Assembly: GCF_000737065.1 (NCBI RefSeq)
Contig: NZ_AQRC01000004.1
Location: 1-64,000, forward strand
Reading direction: 5' to 3'
Length of the DNA stretch: 64,000 nucleotides
Source: Thioclava atlantica
GTDB taxonomy: Bacteria; Pseudomonadota; Alphaproteobacteria; Rhodobacterales; Rhodobacteraceae
Shown piece by piece: positions 12,874 to 21,803 of this stretch. The stretch's first letter is position 1, and each line of letters begins with the position of its first letter. Below the pieces are notes generated by a model. That model did not search any database and had not been told where the DNA came from. It worked only from the letters and a program-made list of their open reading frames with translations. The position numbers and the translations under genes were made by a program.

Positions 12874-14103
12874 TCACCGAGACAGCTGTCCGGCGGGCTC
12901 TTTGCGTAGCAAGGTGTTTTGGTCGATCATGAAGTCATTGGAGATCGGATAGGCGGCCGCACCGAGGGCGCGAATGATGGAACCGAAATGACCGGCACAA
13001 ATTTCGGGCCGATATACCCCCTGAAGATCGAGGTGGGAGAAATGCCGGTCAACTTCAGCAACGAGGCGATCGCGGATAGTGTGGGGAAGAGCGCCGTCTA
13101 TGATCACCGCTTCGAAATCGATCACGGCCTGTGCCGAGACGATCGCATGAGCGAGGCTCCTGGAGGCTCGCGTAATCCAACGAGAAAGCACGGGTTCGAG
13201 CGCCGACCAGTCTGCACTGTCATCATATAGTAACTTGGTGTCGCAGTTATGCTCCCCCAAGAGGCGCTCGAGGACAGCTAGCGAAGCGTGGTCGATCAAG
13301 CGATGACCTCCGGGCTCGTCGGGGATTCGTAGTGGTCCAAAGCCGCCGGAGTTTCCCCAACGCCCTGGAAACACGCTGCCATTGAGAACGACACCGCCCC
13401 CGATAAATGTGCCGACGAAGAAATAGATGTAATCCTGCTTGTCGGTTGGCGGCCCAAAAACAAGCTCGCCGCGACAGGCGGCAGTGCCGTCATTCTCGAT
13501 GGAAATTGGCCCAGGGAGAAGCGAGTCCAGTTCGGCCTTAACGTCGAAGTTTCGCCATTTCTCTAATTCTGCACGCGGGGCCACGAATTCCTCGGCCCAG
13601 TGCCAGAGTTCCGAGGGCATCGCGATCCCACTCGCCGCTAAATCCTCGCGCTTGAGCTTGGCCGAGCGCAGTAGTGGACGCAGGTTTTCCTTGATGAAGG
13701 AGATCAGACCTTTGGGGGTCGGGTAGTCGTGCGAAGTGGAGCGCCGCGCGGCGACCCCGCCGACAAAGTCGACCGCGACCATGTCGAAGCTCCGACGGCC
13801 GATTTTCAGGCCGAGGTAGTGCCTTGCCTCAGGATTGAGGTGCATCGGCACTGACGGCTGGCCAACACGTCCCCGAAGAGGGTCTCCTCGAAGCAGCAGC
13901 CCGTCGTTCTCCAGCGCCTTGAATATCTCTGACACTGCGTTCGCCGACAGCCCGGTGGCGCGGGTTGCCTCAGCTTTAGTAAGCGTGCCGTGGCGTCGAA
14001 TTAGGTGAAGAACAAGGCGCTCATTGACGTCTCTCACCGTCAATTGGTTGGAGCCCTTGAGGGGCACAGATTTCAGCGGTCTGTCTCGGCGTCCTGGGGT
14101 CAT
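12874..14103 (-). CDS. frcR: ROK-family transcriptional regulator of the sugar operon
   Basis: A 409-aa ROK repressor. The winged HTH lies at about 20-80 (LTKAEATRATGLSANAVSEIFKAL, then a GRVGQPS hinge). The ROK sugar-binding/kinase-like fold lies at 90-400, with IENDGTAACRGE and FFVGTFIGGGVVLNG. The usual CxCGxxGC zinc motif of glucokinase-type ROK proteins is not evident (WGNSGGFGPLRIPDEPGGHR in its place), which fits a regulator rather than a kinase. It is divergent from frcB, with a 315-base control region between. In Sinorhizobium a ROK-type regulator accompanies frcBCA, and the symbol is by that analogy. The ligand is probably a fructose-related sugar. Confidence 0.75.
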   Translation of the reverse strand: MTPGRRDRPLKSVPLKGSNQLTVRDVNERLVLHLIRRHGTLTKAEATRATGLSANAVSEIFKALENDGLLLRGDPLRGRVGQPSVPMHLNPEARHYLGLKIGRRSFDMVAVDFVGGVAARRSTSHDYPTPKGLISFIKENLRPLLRSAKLKREDLAASGIAMPSELWHWAEEFVAPRAELEKWRNFDVKAELDSLLPGPISIENDGTAACRGELVFGPPTDKQDYIYFFVGTFIGGGVVLNGSVFPGRWGNSGGFGPLRIPDEPGGHRLIDHASLAVLERLLGEHNCDTKLLYDDSADWSALEPVLSRWITRASRSLAHAIVSAQAVIDFEAVIIDGALPHTIRDRLVAEVDRHFSHLDLQGVYRPEICAGHFGSIIRALGAAAYPISNDFMIDQNTLLRKEPAGQLSR

Positions 14104-14215
14104 CGTTCACCATGTCGGGGGTGCGCGCGGGGGTGGGCGTCGCGTAGCTAAGGGTGCTCGGATGCTACGTTGGGGACGTTTTAGGCGCAAGCATTCTGGT
14201 GAATTTCGCTCTATT

Positions 14216-14236
14216 AAAACTTCATCCGGAAGTTTT
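14216..14236 (+). promoter_or_regulatory. Candidate ROK operator overlapping the frc promoter
   Basis: Perfect eight-base inverted repeat AAAACTTC / GAAGTTTT with ATCCG between, the only AT-rich palindrome in the frcR-frcB gap (14104-14418). A TTGACA follows at 14239-14244 with a weak TAGTTC 18 bases on, so the palindrome abuts the probable -35 of frcBCA. The remainder of the gap shows no gene. Confidence 0.45.
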
Positions 14237-14418
14237 TATTGACAGATGAAAACCAGAGAGAGTAGTTCTCGACTAGCTTCACGGAAGGGAGGAGATTCCG
14301 GTCTTGGCGGCGCATCGGCCCGGAAATTGATGCGTTACGTCGTTCGATCGGACGGAAATAACTTTTCCATGAAGTTCTCAACGATCGCTTTGGATGCTGA
14401 ACAGCAAGGGAGAAGGTT

Positions 14419-15444
14419 ATGAAATTCGCAAAAGGGTGCGTCGTGGGTCTTTGTGCATCGGTCGCTCTGGTTGGCATCGCCACCGGGGCGTCGGCTCAGA
14501 CATCCGCCTGCCTGATCACGAAGACGGATACGAACCCGTTTTTCGTGAAGATGAAGGAAGGGGCGGTGGCGAAGGCCAACGAGCTCGGGATCAAGCTCAA
14601 CACCTATGCCGGCAAGATCGACGGGGATGTCGAGAGCCAGGTGGCCGCGGTGGAGAGCTGCATGGCCGCGGGCGCCAAGGGCATCCTGATCACGCCCTCC
14701 GACAGCCGCGCGCTGGCACCGGTGGTCGAGAAGGCACGCGCCGCGGGCGCGCTGGTGATCGCGCTCGATACCCCCTTCGAGCCCGCGGACACGGCCGACG
14801 CCACCTTCGCGACCGACAATTTCAAGGCGGGCGAGATGATCGGGGAATGGGCCAAGGCGCGGATGGGCGACAAGGCGGCGGATGCGAAGATCGCCTTCCT
14901 CGATCTCAACGCGAGCCAGGTCTCGGTCGATTACCTGCGCGATCAGGGCTTCATGAAAGGCTTCGGCATTGACGTGAAGGACGCCAAGAAGATCGGCGAC
15001 GAGGACGATCCGCGCATCGTCGGCCATGACGTGACCAACGGCAACGAGGAGGGCGGCCGCAAGGCGATGGAGAACCTGCTGCAGAAGGATCCGGGCGTCG
15101 ATCTCGTCTACACGATCAACGAGCCGGCGGCGGCCGGGGCCTATGAGGCGCTCAAGGCGGTGGGACTCGAGAACCAGGCGACGATCGTCTCGATCGATGG
15201 CGGCTGCCCGGGCGTGCAGAACGTCAAGGAGGGCATCATCGGCGCGACCTCGATGCAGTTCCCGCTGCTGATGGCCTCGAAGGGCGTCGAGGCGATCGCG
15301 GCCTTCGCGAAGGACGGCACCAAGCCGCAGAACTCCGAAGGTCTCGATTTCTACAACACGGGCGTGACGCTGATCACCGATCATCCGGTCGACGGGATCG
15401 ACTCGATCAGCTCGGACGAGGGCCTCAAGCAGTGCTGGGGCTGA
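14419..15444 (+). CDS. frcB: Sugar ABC transporter substrate-binding protein (fructose type)
   Basis: A 341-aa periplasmic protein with a signal peptide ([18 protein letters not shown], cleavage about residue 27) and a ribose/fructose-binding-protein fold: [61 protein letters not shown]. These stretches match FrcB of the frcBCA system. It delivers sugar to FrcC. It is first in the operon; AAGGGAGAAGG precedes the ATG. A hairpin just downstream (15462-15489) may keep its mRNA level above that of the permease genes. Confidence 0.85.
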   Translation: MKFAKGCVVGLCASVALVGIATGASAQTSACLITKTDTNPFFVKMKEGAVAKANELGIKLNTYAGKIDGDVESQVAAVESCMAAGAKGILITPSDSRALAPVVEKARAAGALVIALDTPFEPADTADATFATDNFKAGEMIGEWAKARMGDKAADAKIAFLDLNASQVSVDYLRDQGFMKGFGIDVKDAKKIGDEDDPRIVGHDVTNGNEEGGRKAMENLLQKDPGVDLVYTINEPAAAGAYEALKAVGLENQATIVSIDGGCPGVQNVKEGIIGATSMQFPLLMASKGVEAIAAFAKDGTKPQNSEGLDFYNTGVTLITDHPVDGIDSISSDEGLKQCWG

Positions 15445-15461
15445 GCCGCGGCTGACGATCC

Positions 15462-15489
15462 GGAAGGGGCGCCCACGCGCGGCCCTTCC
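15462..15489 (+). promoter_or_regulatory. Hairpin between frcB and frcC
   Basis: Stem GGAAGGG / CCCTTCC in the 87-base gap after frcB, no T-run. Such hairpins downstream of binding-protein genes often protect the upstream mRNA from 3' decay; equivalent structures occur here after the TAXI receptor and bztA genes. Confidence 0.45.
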
Positions 15490-15531
15490 TCCACCGCGCA
15501 ACGCGCGCGCGTCCCCAACGGGAGAGAGAGG

Positions 15532-16617
15532 ATGACGGACATGACCCAGACCGCACCACCCCGCGGCCAGTCCTTCGAACACGATCTCGAAAAGAGCGAC
15601 AGAACGGTTGCCGCCTTCGAGAGGACGAAACGCGGCCCCCTCGGCACGATCCAGCACGGGCTGCACGGCAACCCGACCCTCGTGCCGGTGATCGTGCTGG
15701 GGCTCTCGATCGCCGCCTTCGGCCTGATCGCGGGCGGCAAGTTCTTCTCGGCCTTCAACCTGACCTTGATCATGCAGCAGGTCTCCATCATCGGGATCCT
15801 CGCCGCGGCGCAGTCGCTGATCATCCTGACCGCGGGCATCGACCTGTCGGTCGCGGCGATCATGGTGCTGATGTCGGTGATCGCGGGCAATCTCGCCGTC
15901 TATATGGGTGTGCCCGCACCGGTGGCGCTTTTGGTGGCCTTCGCGGGCGGCACCGGGGCTGGGCTGATGAACGGCTTTCTGGTGACCAAGGTGAAGCTTC
16001 CGCCCTTCATCACGACGCTGGGCACCTGGTCGATCTTCTACGCACTGAACCTGTGGCTCTCGGGGGCGCAGTCGATCCGCTCGCAGGATATCGACAAGGC
16101 CGCGCCGCTGCTGAAATTCTTCGGCAATACCATAGCCATCGGCAATGCGCGGGTGACCTATGGCTCGATCCTGATGATCGTCGTCTTCCTTGCGCTCTGG
16201 TTTCTGCTGAACAAGACCGCCTGGGGCCGCCATGTCTATGCGGTGGGAGACGACAAGGAGGCGGCGGAGCTGGCGGGTATCCGCACCGACCGCACGCTGC
16301 TCTCGGTCTACGGTCTCGCCGGGCTGGTCTGCGCGATCGCCGCCTGGGCCTCGATCGGGCGCGTCGGCTCGATCAGCCCGCAGGCCTATTACGAGGCGAA
16401 CCTGCATTCGATCACCGCGGTGGTGATCGGGGGGATCTCGCTCTTCGGCGGGCGCGGCTCGATCCTCGGGGCGCTGTTCGGCGCGCTGATCGTGGGCGTG
16501 TTTCAGTCCGGGCTGCGGCTCGCGGATGTGGACGTGCTCTGGCAGGTCTTCGCGATCGGCTGGCTCATCATCATCGCGGTCGCGATCGACCAATGGATCA
16601 GAAAGGTGTCGGCATGA
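15532..16617 (+). CDS. frcC: Sugar ABC transporter permease
   Basis: A 361-aa inner-membrane permease of the BPD_transp_2 (ribose/fructose) family. It has a soluble N-terminal ~45 residues, then about ten hydrophobic segments, with the family signatures LIILTAGIDLSVAAIMVL, LTLWxxGG-like VGDDKEAAELAGIRT and GGISLFGGRGSILGALFGA. It forms the channel with FrcA and FrcB. Start ATG 15532 after GGGAGAGAGAGG; the ORF overlaps frcA by four bases (ATGA). Confidence 0.85.
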   Translation: MTDMTQTAPPRGQSFEHDLEKSDRTVAAFERTKRGPLGTIQHGLHGNPTLVPVIVLGLSIAAFGLIAGGKFFSAFNLTLIMQQVSIIGILAAAQSLIILTAGIDLSVAAIMVLMSVIAGNLAVYMGVPAPVALLVAFAGGTGAGLMNGFLVTKVKLPPFITTLGTWSIFYALNLWLSGAQSIRSQDIDKAAPLLKFFGNTIAIGNARVTYGSILMIVVFLALWFLLNKTAWGRHVYAVGDDKEAAELAGIRTDRTLLSVYGLAGLVCAIAAWASIGRVGSISPQAYYEANLHSITAVVIGGISLFGGRGSILGALFGALIVGVFQSGLRLADVDVLWQVFAIGWLIIIAVAIDQWIRKVSA

Positions 16618-17396
16618 AACGGGACCCCATTCTCACCGCGCGCGGTCTGGTCAAGCGCTATGGCCGCGTCACCGCTCTCGACAACTGCGACTTCGACCTC
16701 TATCCGGGCGAGATCCTCGCCGTGATCGGCGATAACGGCGCGGGGAAATCCTCGCTCATCAAGGCGATCTCGGGGGCGGTCCAGGCCGACGAGGGCGAGA
16801 TCCGGCTCGAGGGCAGGCCCGTCAGCTTCCGCAGCCCGCTCGAGGCGCAGGATGCGGGCATCTCCACCGTCTACCAGACGCTCGCGCTCTCGCCGGCGCT
16901 GTCGATCGTGGACAACATGTTCGTCGGCCGCGAGCTGCGCAAACCGGGCCCCTTGGGCACATGGCTGCGGATGCTCGACAAGCCCGCGATGCGCGCCTTT
17001 GCCCGCGAGAAGCTCAACGATCTGGGACTGATGACCATTCAGGACATCGATCAGGCGGTCGAGACGCTTTCGGGCGGGCAGCGCCAAGGGGTGGCCGTCG
17101 CTCGTGCCGCCGCCTTCGGCTCGAAGGTGATCATCATGGACGAGCCCACCGCCGCGCTCGGGGTGAAGGAGAGCCGGCAGGTTCTCAACCTGATCCTCGA
17201 TCTCAAGGCCAAGGGGCTGCCGATCATCCTGATCTCGCACAACATGCCCCATGTCTTCGAGGTCGCCGACCGCGTCCATGTCCACCGCCTAGGCAAGCGT
17301 CTGTGCACGATCGACCCGAAGAAGCACACCATGTCGGATGCGGTGGCCTACATGACCGGCGCCAAGCAGCCCGACGATGTGAATGAAGCGGCCTGA
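16614..17396 (+). CDS. frcA: Sugar ABC transporter ATP-binding protein
   Basis: A 260-aa single-cassette ATPase: Walker A GDNGAGKS (about 39-46), Q-loop YQTLAL, signature LSGGQRQGVAV, Walker B VIIMDEPTAALG, H-loop ISHNM. Other sugar exporters of this class often have two fused cassettes; the one-cassette form matches FrcA. It energises FrcC. Start ATG 16614 overlaps the frcC stop. The longer frame beginning at 16053 is a shadow of frcC. Confidence 0.9.
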   Translation: MKRDPILTARGLVKRYGRVTALDNCDFDLYPGEILAVIGDNGAGKSSLIKAISGAVQADEGEIRLEGRPVSFRSPLEAQDAGISTVYQTLALSPALSIVDNMFVGRELRKPGPLGTWLRMLDKPAMRAFAREKLNDLGLMTIQDIDQAVETLSGGQRQGVAVARAAAFGSKVIIMDEPTAALGVKESRQVLNLILDLKAKGLPIILISHNMPHVFEVADRVHVHRLGKRLCTIDPKKHTMSDAVAYMTGAKQPDDVNEAA

Positions 17397-17399
17397 GCG

Positions 17400-18041
17400 A
17401 TGGAGGGACGTGAAGTGCAAACGCGGGCCATTCTCGATTTGGTCGATAGCCTTCCTCGTGATGGCGGAAGGGTCGTGCTCGGGATCGCAGGGCCACCTGG
17501 CTCCGGAAAATCGACGATTGCGGCGGCCGTGGTCGCCGCCCTCAATGCACGCGGTAATAGGGCAGATGCTGCGGGTCTCGTGCCTATGGACGGGTTCCAT
17601 CTAGACAACGAAGAACTCGATGCAAGGAATTTACGTGCGGTGAAAGGGGCACCTGAAACCTTCGATGTAATCGGTTTCGGGAATCTCTTGCGTCGGTTGC
17701 GCGATGACCGGTCCGTAATCCGCTACCCGCTCTTTTCCCGGACTGAGGATCGAACGCTTCCTGGTTGCGGCGAGCTCCCTCCTGACCGACGAATCGTCGT
17801 CGTGGAGGGAAACTATCTGTTGTTGGGGATCGAGGGCTGGTCTTCATTCAAGCCGCTGTTTGATGCGACTGTGATGCTCTCACCGCCGATGGACGTGCTT
17901 GAGGAGCGGTTGATCGCGCGTTGGCTTCAGTATGGGCTCCCCCATGAACAAGCCCTTGCGCGGGCTCGTCTCAATGATCTGGCGAATGCACGCCGAGTTC
18001 TTGCGGAAAGTATCACGGCTGATCTCACCCTGCCTGCCTAA
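17400..18041 (+). CDS. frcK: P-loop sugar kinase, FrcK-like (phosphoribulokinase/uridine kinase family)
   Basis: A 213-aa cytoplasmic kinase with P-loop [12 protein letters not shown] (28-39), [39 protein letters not shown] and a Walker-B-like [11 protein letters not shown]. This is the PanK/uridine-kinase-type fold of FrcK, found with fructose transporters. It probably phosphorylates the imported sugar or a derivative. Start ATG 17400, three bases after frcA. Base composition is less GC-rich than frcBCA. Confidence 0.75.
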   Translation: MEGREVQTRAILDLVDSLPRDGGRVVLGIAGPPGSGKSTIAAAVVAALNARGNRADAAGLVPMDGFHLDNEELDARNLRAVKGAPETFDVIGFGNLLRRLRDDRSVIRYPLFSRTEDRTLPGCGELPPDRRIVVVEGNYLLLGIEGWSSFKPLFDATVMLSPPMDVLEERLIARWLQYGLPHEQALARARLNDLANARRVLAESITADLTLPA

Positions 18042-18081
18042 GAAGCGACGCCAAGTTTTTGATGAAAAGGAGAAAACTGAC

Positions 18082-18738
18082 ATGAAGATCTTCGCAGATA
18101 GCGCGGATGTCGCGGCCATCCGCGCGCTCGCAGAGGTGCATCTTATCGATGGGGTGACCACCAACCCGAGCCTGATCGCCAAAGGTGGTGCGCATATCCT
18201 TCAAGCAATCACTGAGATTGCAGCAATTGTCGAGGGCCCGGTCTCTGCAGAGGTTGCGGCAACCGATTATGACACGATGATGCGCGAGGCCGCGGTGCTC
18301 GGAAGAATTGCCCGGAACATCTGCATCAAAGTTCCGCTCACGATGGACGGGCTGCGTGCTTGCCGCACTCTGCGCGAAGAGGGCCGCGAGACCAACGTGA
18401 CGCTCTGTTTCTCGGTTAACCAAGCCCTACTCGCGGCAAAGGCTGGCGCGACTTATGTCTCACCCTTTGTGGGGCGGCTCGACGATATCAATCTCGACGG
18501 CACGCAATTGCTGCGCGATATCCGCACCGTGTTCGAAAATTATCCTGAACTTGATACGCAGATACTTGCGGCTTCCCTGCGCTCGGCAAATCACGTGACG
18601 GAAGCGATGCTCGCGGGCGCGGATGCCGCCACGCTGCCGCCGAGCGTGATAAAGGCGCTCGTTACGCATCCTTTGACCGACAAAGGCTTGCAGGGGTTCA
18701 TGGCTGACTGGGCCTCGACGGGGCAAAGCATCGTCTAG
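18082..18738 (+). CDS. Transaldolase / fructose-6-phosphate aldolase family (TalC-type)
   Basis: A 218-aa short transaldolase. The Schiff-base Lys is in NICIKVPLT (about 86); other signatures are [44 protein letters not shown] and [12 protein letters not shown]. At this length it belongs with TalC/FSA enzymes, cleaving or transferring dihydroxyacetone units of sugar phosphates, which fits a fructose operon. The start at 18082 follows AAAAGGAGAAA; an open frame from 17932 lies inside frcK. Transcription probably continues from frcK (40-base gap). An IS remnant begins right after it. Confidence 0.8.
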   Translation: MKIFADSADVAAIRALAEVHLIDGVTTNPSLIAKGGAHILQAITEIAAIVEGPVSAEVAATDYDTMMREAAVLGRIARNICIKVPLTMDGLRACRTLREEGRETNVTLCFSVNQALLAAKAGATYVSPFVGRLDDINLDGTQLLRDIRTVFENYPELDTQILAASLRSANHVTEAMLAGADAATLPPSVIKALVTHPLTDKGLQGFMADWASTGQSIV

Positions 18739-18751
18739 TCCGAGTAAGGGA

Positions 18752-19071
18752 AGGGCCGGCAGGCCCGGCGGATCGACACGCTCCAATCGACCAACATCCC
18801 GTCGACGAGCTGTCGCTTCCGGAAAGGCCTCAGAGTTTTCGGCGGATGACGTCCTTCAACATCTCGCGGTCGAGCGTCAGGTCGGCCACGATCTTCTTCA
18901 GTCGGGCATTCTCGTCCTCAAGCTGCTTTAGCCGCCATATCGCTTCTTCCAGTTGAAGTAGGCCGCCTAGCTGATCCCGGCCTTGCGGCAGATCTTTGCG
19001 ACCGGCGTGCCTTCCTCGCCCTGCTTCAGGATGAACGCCTTCTGCGCCTCTGTGAACTTCGATGCCTTCAT
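18752..19071 (-). pseudogene. IS3-family transposase remnant (orfA and start of orfB)
   Basis: Reading on the minus strand from ATG 19071 gives MKASKFTEAQKAFILKQGEE and KICRKAGIS, a classic IS3 orfA start. Then come TAG (18967-18969), YFNWKKRYGG, a short deletion with frame change, and LKQLEDENARLKK...DLTLDREMLKDVIRRKL ending TGA 18830-18832. An orfB start follows (LRPFRKRQLVDGML, WSVSIRRAC) and breaks off at about 18752, a few bases from the transaldolase stop. A nonsense codon, a deletion and a truncation make it dead. It differs from the IS at position 1. Confidence 0.85.
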
Positions 19072-19534
19072 GCGATTCCGCTCCTCTCCCAGCCAGGGAA
19101 ACTTAGCGGAAAACTCCAGCTTCAGGCGGCCCAGTTCTCAGGGGCAGAGCAGTGACTCGCACGAACGCTCCACCTGTTTGGGTCGCACTTCCGAAGATGG
19201 GAGTGACAGCGCGTGACCGACCGGTTCGCGCGCGGCATGGCTTTCGAGGCTCGCGACTAGGACAGCATTTCATCGGAAGCGGGCAACGGTTTGAAGGAAT
19301 ATCCCGATGCTGTTTGAGTCGCATCCCCCTTCGAACCAGGCCAACCTCAAGGCGCTCCTGAAACTGTCTCCCTTGAAGATTCGCCACCTAAGCCTTCGCT
19401 TGATGATGAAGGACAGGATTTCTAGCGATATGGGAAATGTGTCCCAAGTGTATCCCCGAGCCATTTTCGACTAAAATAAGGCAAGCTCCGGCACGAAATC
19501 GGCCGCAAAAACCATCTATTTTCAAGAGCTTAAG
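19072..19534. other. Gap between IS remnant and tRNA-Phe
   Basis: About 460 bases with no convincing gene. The first 70 bases (containing GGAAAACTCCAGCTTCAGG) are probably the end of the IS. Position 19430-19534 is related to 10566-10673 and should be the flank of the element that used tRNA-Phe. No intact integrase gene is visible; short minus-strand frames at 19270-19464 and 19388-19579 have no integrase motif I can identify. Confidence 0.5.
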
Positions 19535-19610
19535 TGGTGCCCGGAGGCGGATTCGAACCACCGACACGCGGATTTTCAATCCGCTGCTCTACCAACTGAG
19601 CTATCCGGGC
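19535..19610 (-). tRNA. tRNA-Phe (GAA)
   Basis: A 76-base tRNA with encoded CCA. Acceptor GCCCGGA / TCCGGGC, D-arm AGCTCAGTTGGTAGAGC, anticodon loop TTGAAAA (GAA), and T-arm with GTTCGAATC. Its 3' side is the integration point of the accessory region. Confidence 0.98.
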
Positions 19611-19708
19611 ACTGGACCTTGCGGTCTTGGTGGAGCGGTTACTAGACGAGGCTGCGGGGGCTGTCCAGAGGGATTTCGCAGAAAATTCCGCGATCGGGGT
19701 GGCAGGCG

Positions 19709-19900
19709 TCAGTGGGGCTTGCCGGAGGGGAGATCGTCGCCCGAGGGACCGGTCGGCGCGCGCTCTTCCTCCTCGGCGATATCGCCGGGAATGACATAGG
19801 ACCCGTTGAGCCAGCGCGCCAGATCCACATCGGCGCAGCGCTTCGAACAGAAGGGACGGTATTTCGGATCGGTCGCCTTGCCGCAGATCGGACAGCTCAT
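19709..19900 (-). CDS. yacG: YacG, zinc-finger DNA gyrase inhibitor
   Basis: A 63-aa protein with a CPIC pair near the N-terminus and a FCSKRC pair (C-x2-C / C-x3-C zinc finger), then DLARWLNGSYVIPG, the YacG signature. YacG binds GyrB and blocks DNA binding by gyrase. ATG 19900 overlaps the stop of the RNase E/G gene (TGATG), so they are coupled. An upstream GTG (19903) is possible. Confidence 0.88.
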   Translation of the reverse strand: MSCPICGKATDPKYRPFCSKRCADVDLARWLNGSYVIPGDIAEEEERAPTGPSGDDLPSGKPH

Positions 19901-20937
19901 CACATCCCCCGCAGAAGCTGGGCCAGCGCCACACGGTCGCGCTTGCGCTGGATTTCGTAATTGCCCAGCGGCGTCCAGCCGGCGAGCGTCGTCTCGGCCT
20001 CGCCCTTGATCGCGCGGCGCAGCTGCTGCTCGAGCGTCGCCCGGTCGCGCTTGGGCATCGGCGCGAAATCCACCGCGATCTGGCCGCCCAGACCGCGCAG
20101 GCGGAGCTGGCGCGGCAGTTCCCGCGCGGCGGCGATATTGGCCTTCAGCGCGGCGGCTGGCGAGGTGTCGTTGCCCGTATTCACGTCGACGGCGATCAGC
20201 GCGCGGGTGGGCTCGATCATCATATGCGCGCCCCCCGGCAGCGCGACACGAGGCTGCAGCAGCGCCTCGATCGCATCGGTCACGCCGTGATCGTCGAACC
20301 CGCCCTCGATCACCTCGTCGGGCGCGGGATCGGCCCAGTCGCGCCAGGCCTCCTCATGGGGATCGAGCGCATCGACGAGCAGTTCCGGGCCACCCTCGAG
20401 ATCGGACATGACCTGCTCGGCCAGATCCTTCATCGCGCCGACATCCTCGGCGATCTCCTCGACCGCCGCCTGCGCGCAGGAGGAGCGCAGGATCACGCCC
20501 ATCTCGGACCCTTCCATCGCGGCCTCGGCGATCGCCTGGACCTCGTCGCGCAGTTCGCTCTCGCGAATCCGGCGCGAGACGTTGATACCCGGCGCGCCCG
20601 GCGTGACGATCGCGTAGCGGGACTTGAAGAGCACCCGCAGCGTGACGGGGAGCGCCTTGCCAGCTTCGGTGCCGCCCGAGACCATGCAGATCACGCTCTG
20701 GCCCGGAGACAGCCCCTTCGCCTCACGCAGAAAGCCGCGCGCACCGTCGGGCAGATCGACAAAGACACCGCCCTGCCCTTTCATCTGGCGTCCCACCACG
20801 CCGCGCAGGATCGTGCCGGGGGCGAAAGGCAGAGCATCCCCGGCGTCGACGATCAGTTCCTCGAGCTGTCCGTCGACCATCAGCGCGGCCGCTTCGCGAC
20901 CGGCGATCTCGTCAAGCAGGACGACGCGTCCCTTCAT
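19900..20937 (-). CDS. Short RNase E/G-family ribonuclease
   Basis: A 345-aa cytoplasmic endoribonuclease of the RNase G type: [23 protein letters not shown] is the S1-like part. The catalytic Asp residues are in [11 protein letters not shown] and IAVDFAPMP. The CxxC zinc-link found in RNase E/G after the catalytic domain and the long RNase E tail are absent, so it is a compact form. It sits between maf and yacG, overlapping both by a few bases, the arrangement usual in Rhodobacteraceae. It probably acts in rRNA or mRNA processing; a full RNase E should be encoded elsewhere. Confidence 0.8.
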   Translation of the reverse strand: MKGRVVLLDEIAGREAAALMVDGQLEELIVDAGDALPFAPGTILRGVVGRQMKGQGGVFVDLPDGARGFLREAKGLSPGQSVICMVSGGTEAGKALPVTLRVLFKSRYAIVTPGAPGINVSRRIRESELRDEVQAIAEAAMEGSEMGVILRSSCAQAAVEEIAEDVGAMKDLAEQVMSDLEGGPELLVDALDPHEEAWRDWADPAPDEVIEGGFDDHGVTDAIEALLQPRVALPGGAHMMIEPTRALIAVDVNTGNDTSPAAALKANIAAARELPRQLRLRGLGGQIAVDFAPMPKRDRATLEQQLRRAIKGEAETTLAGWTPLGNYEIQRKRDRVALAQLLRGM

Positions 20938-21506
20938 GTCGGCTCTCCATCAATGCCTGCGCTGGCCAGCAAGGCCGCGGTTTCGGCCAGGGGCAGCCCC
21001 ACGACTGCGGTGAAGGAGCCCTGGATCCACGGGACGAAGGCGCCGCCGCGTCCCTGGATCGCGTAGCCGCCGGCCTTGCCGCGCCACTCGCCTGACCCGA
21101 GATAGCCATTCACCTCGGCATTGCTCAGGGGTTTGAATTTCACCACCGTATCGACGAGACGCTCGCGCAGCCCTGCGGCGGTGCGCACCGCGACCGCCGT
21201 CAGCACATGGTGGCGACGCCCCGAGAGGAGCCAGAGAAACTCCGCCGCCTCTTTCTCGTCTTCGGGTTTGCCGAGGATGCGGCGTCCGGCGGTGACCGTG
21301 GTATCGGCGCTCAGGATCACCTCGTCGGGGGCGACATTCAGCGCCATCGCCTTCTCGCGCGCCATCCGGGACACGTAGTCGCGCGCGCGCTCGCCCTTCA
21401 GAGGGGTTTCGTCGATATCGGCCGGGCGCACCTCATGCGGCTCCAGCCCGAGCTGGGCCAGAAGCTCGCGCCGTCGCGGGCTCGCCGAACCGAGGATCAG
21501 CTTCAC
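20934..21506 (-). CDS. maf: Maf nucleoside-triphosphate pyrophosphatase
   Basis: A 190-aa Maf/HAM1-like enzyme: [68 protein letters not shown]. It hydrolyses non-canonical or excess NTPs to NMPs, and the family is linked to septum inhibition. It overlaps infA by four bases upstream and the RNase gene by four downstream. Confidence 0.93.
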   Translation of the reverse strand: MKLILGSASPRRRELLAQLGLEPHEVRPADIDETPLKGERARDYVSRMAREKAMALNVAPDEVILSADTTVTAGRRILGKPEDEKEAAEFLWLLSGRRHHVLTAVAVRTAAGLRERLVDTVVKFKPLSNAEVNGYLGSGEWRGKAGGYAIQGRGGAFVPWIQGSFTAVVGLPLAETAALLASAGIDGEPT

Positions 21507-21721
21507 TTGAAGCGGTAGTTGATACGACCCTTCGTGAGGTCGTAGGTGTTCATTTCCACCTGAACCTTGTCGCCAGCCAGAACACGGATGCGGTTCTTGC
21601 GCATCTTGCCCGCCATATGCGCGATGATCTCATGGCCGTTTTCCAGCTCGACCCGAAACGTCGCGTTAGGCAGGAGTTCCTTCACGACACCGGGGAATTC
21701 GAGCATTTCTTCCTTGGCCAT
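21503..21721 (-). CDS. infA: Translation initiation factor IF-1
   Basis: A 72-aa OB-fold protein: [43 protein letters not shown]. It binds the A site of the 30S subunit during initiation. The start is ATG 21721; the ten-residue upstream extension ([10 protein letters not shown]) is not part of IF-1. It is first in the infA-maf-RNase-yacG unit. Confidence 0.97.
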   Translation of the reverse strand: MAKEEMLEFPGVVKELLPNATFRVELENGHEIIAHMAGKMRKNRIRVLAGDKVQVEMNTYDLTKGRINYRFK

Positions 21722-21803
21722 GGTCACTCCATATCTTGTTACCCGCTCCATCCGCGGGCGAGCGTTTAAATGCGCCCGAAAGCCGCGAAATTCAAGGGTA
21801 ATG

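Noticed and set aside
14335-16593. A 752-residue minus-strand frame opposite frcB and frcC
   Set aside because: Shadow of clear transporter genes; no recognisable domain.
19270-19464. Possible integrase fragment next to tRNA-Phe
   Set aside because: No Arg-His-Arg-Tyr motif or other integrase signature in either strand; too short to call.
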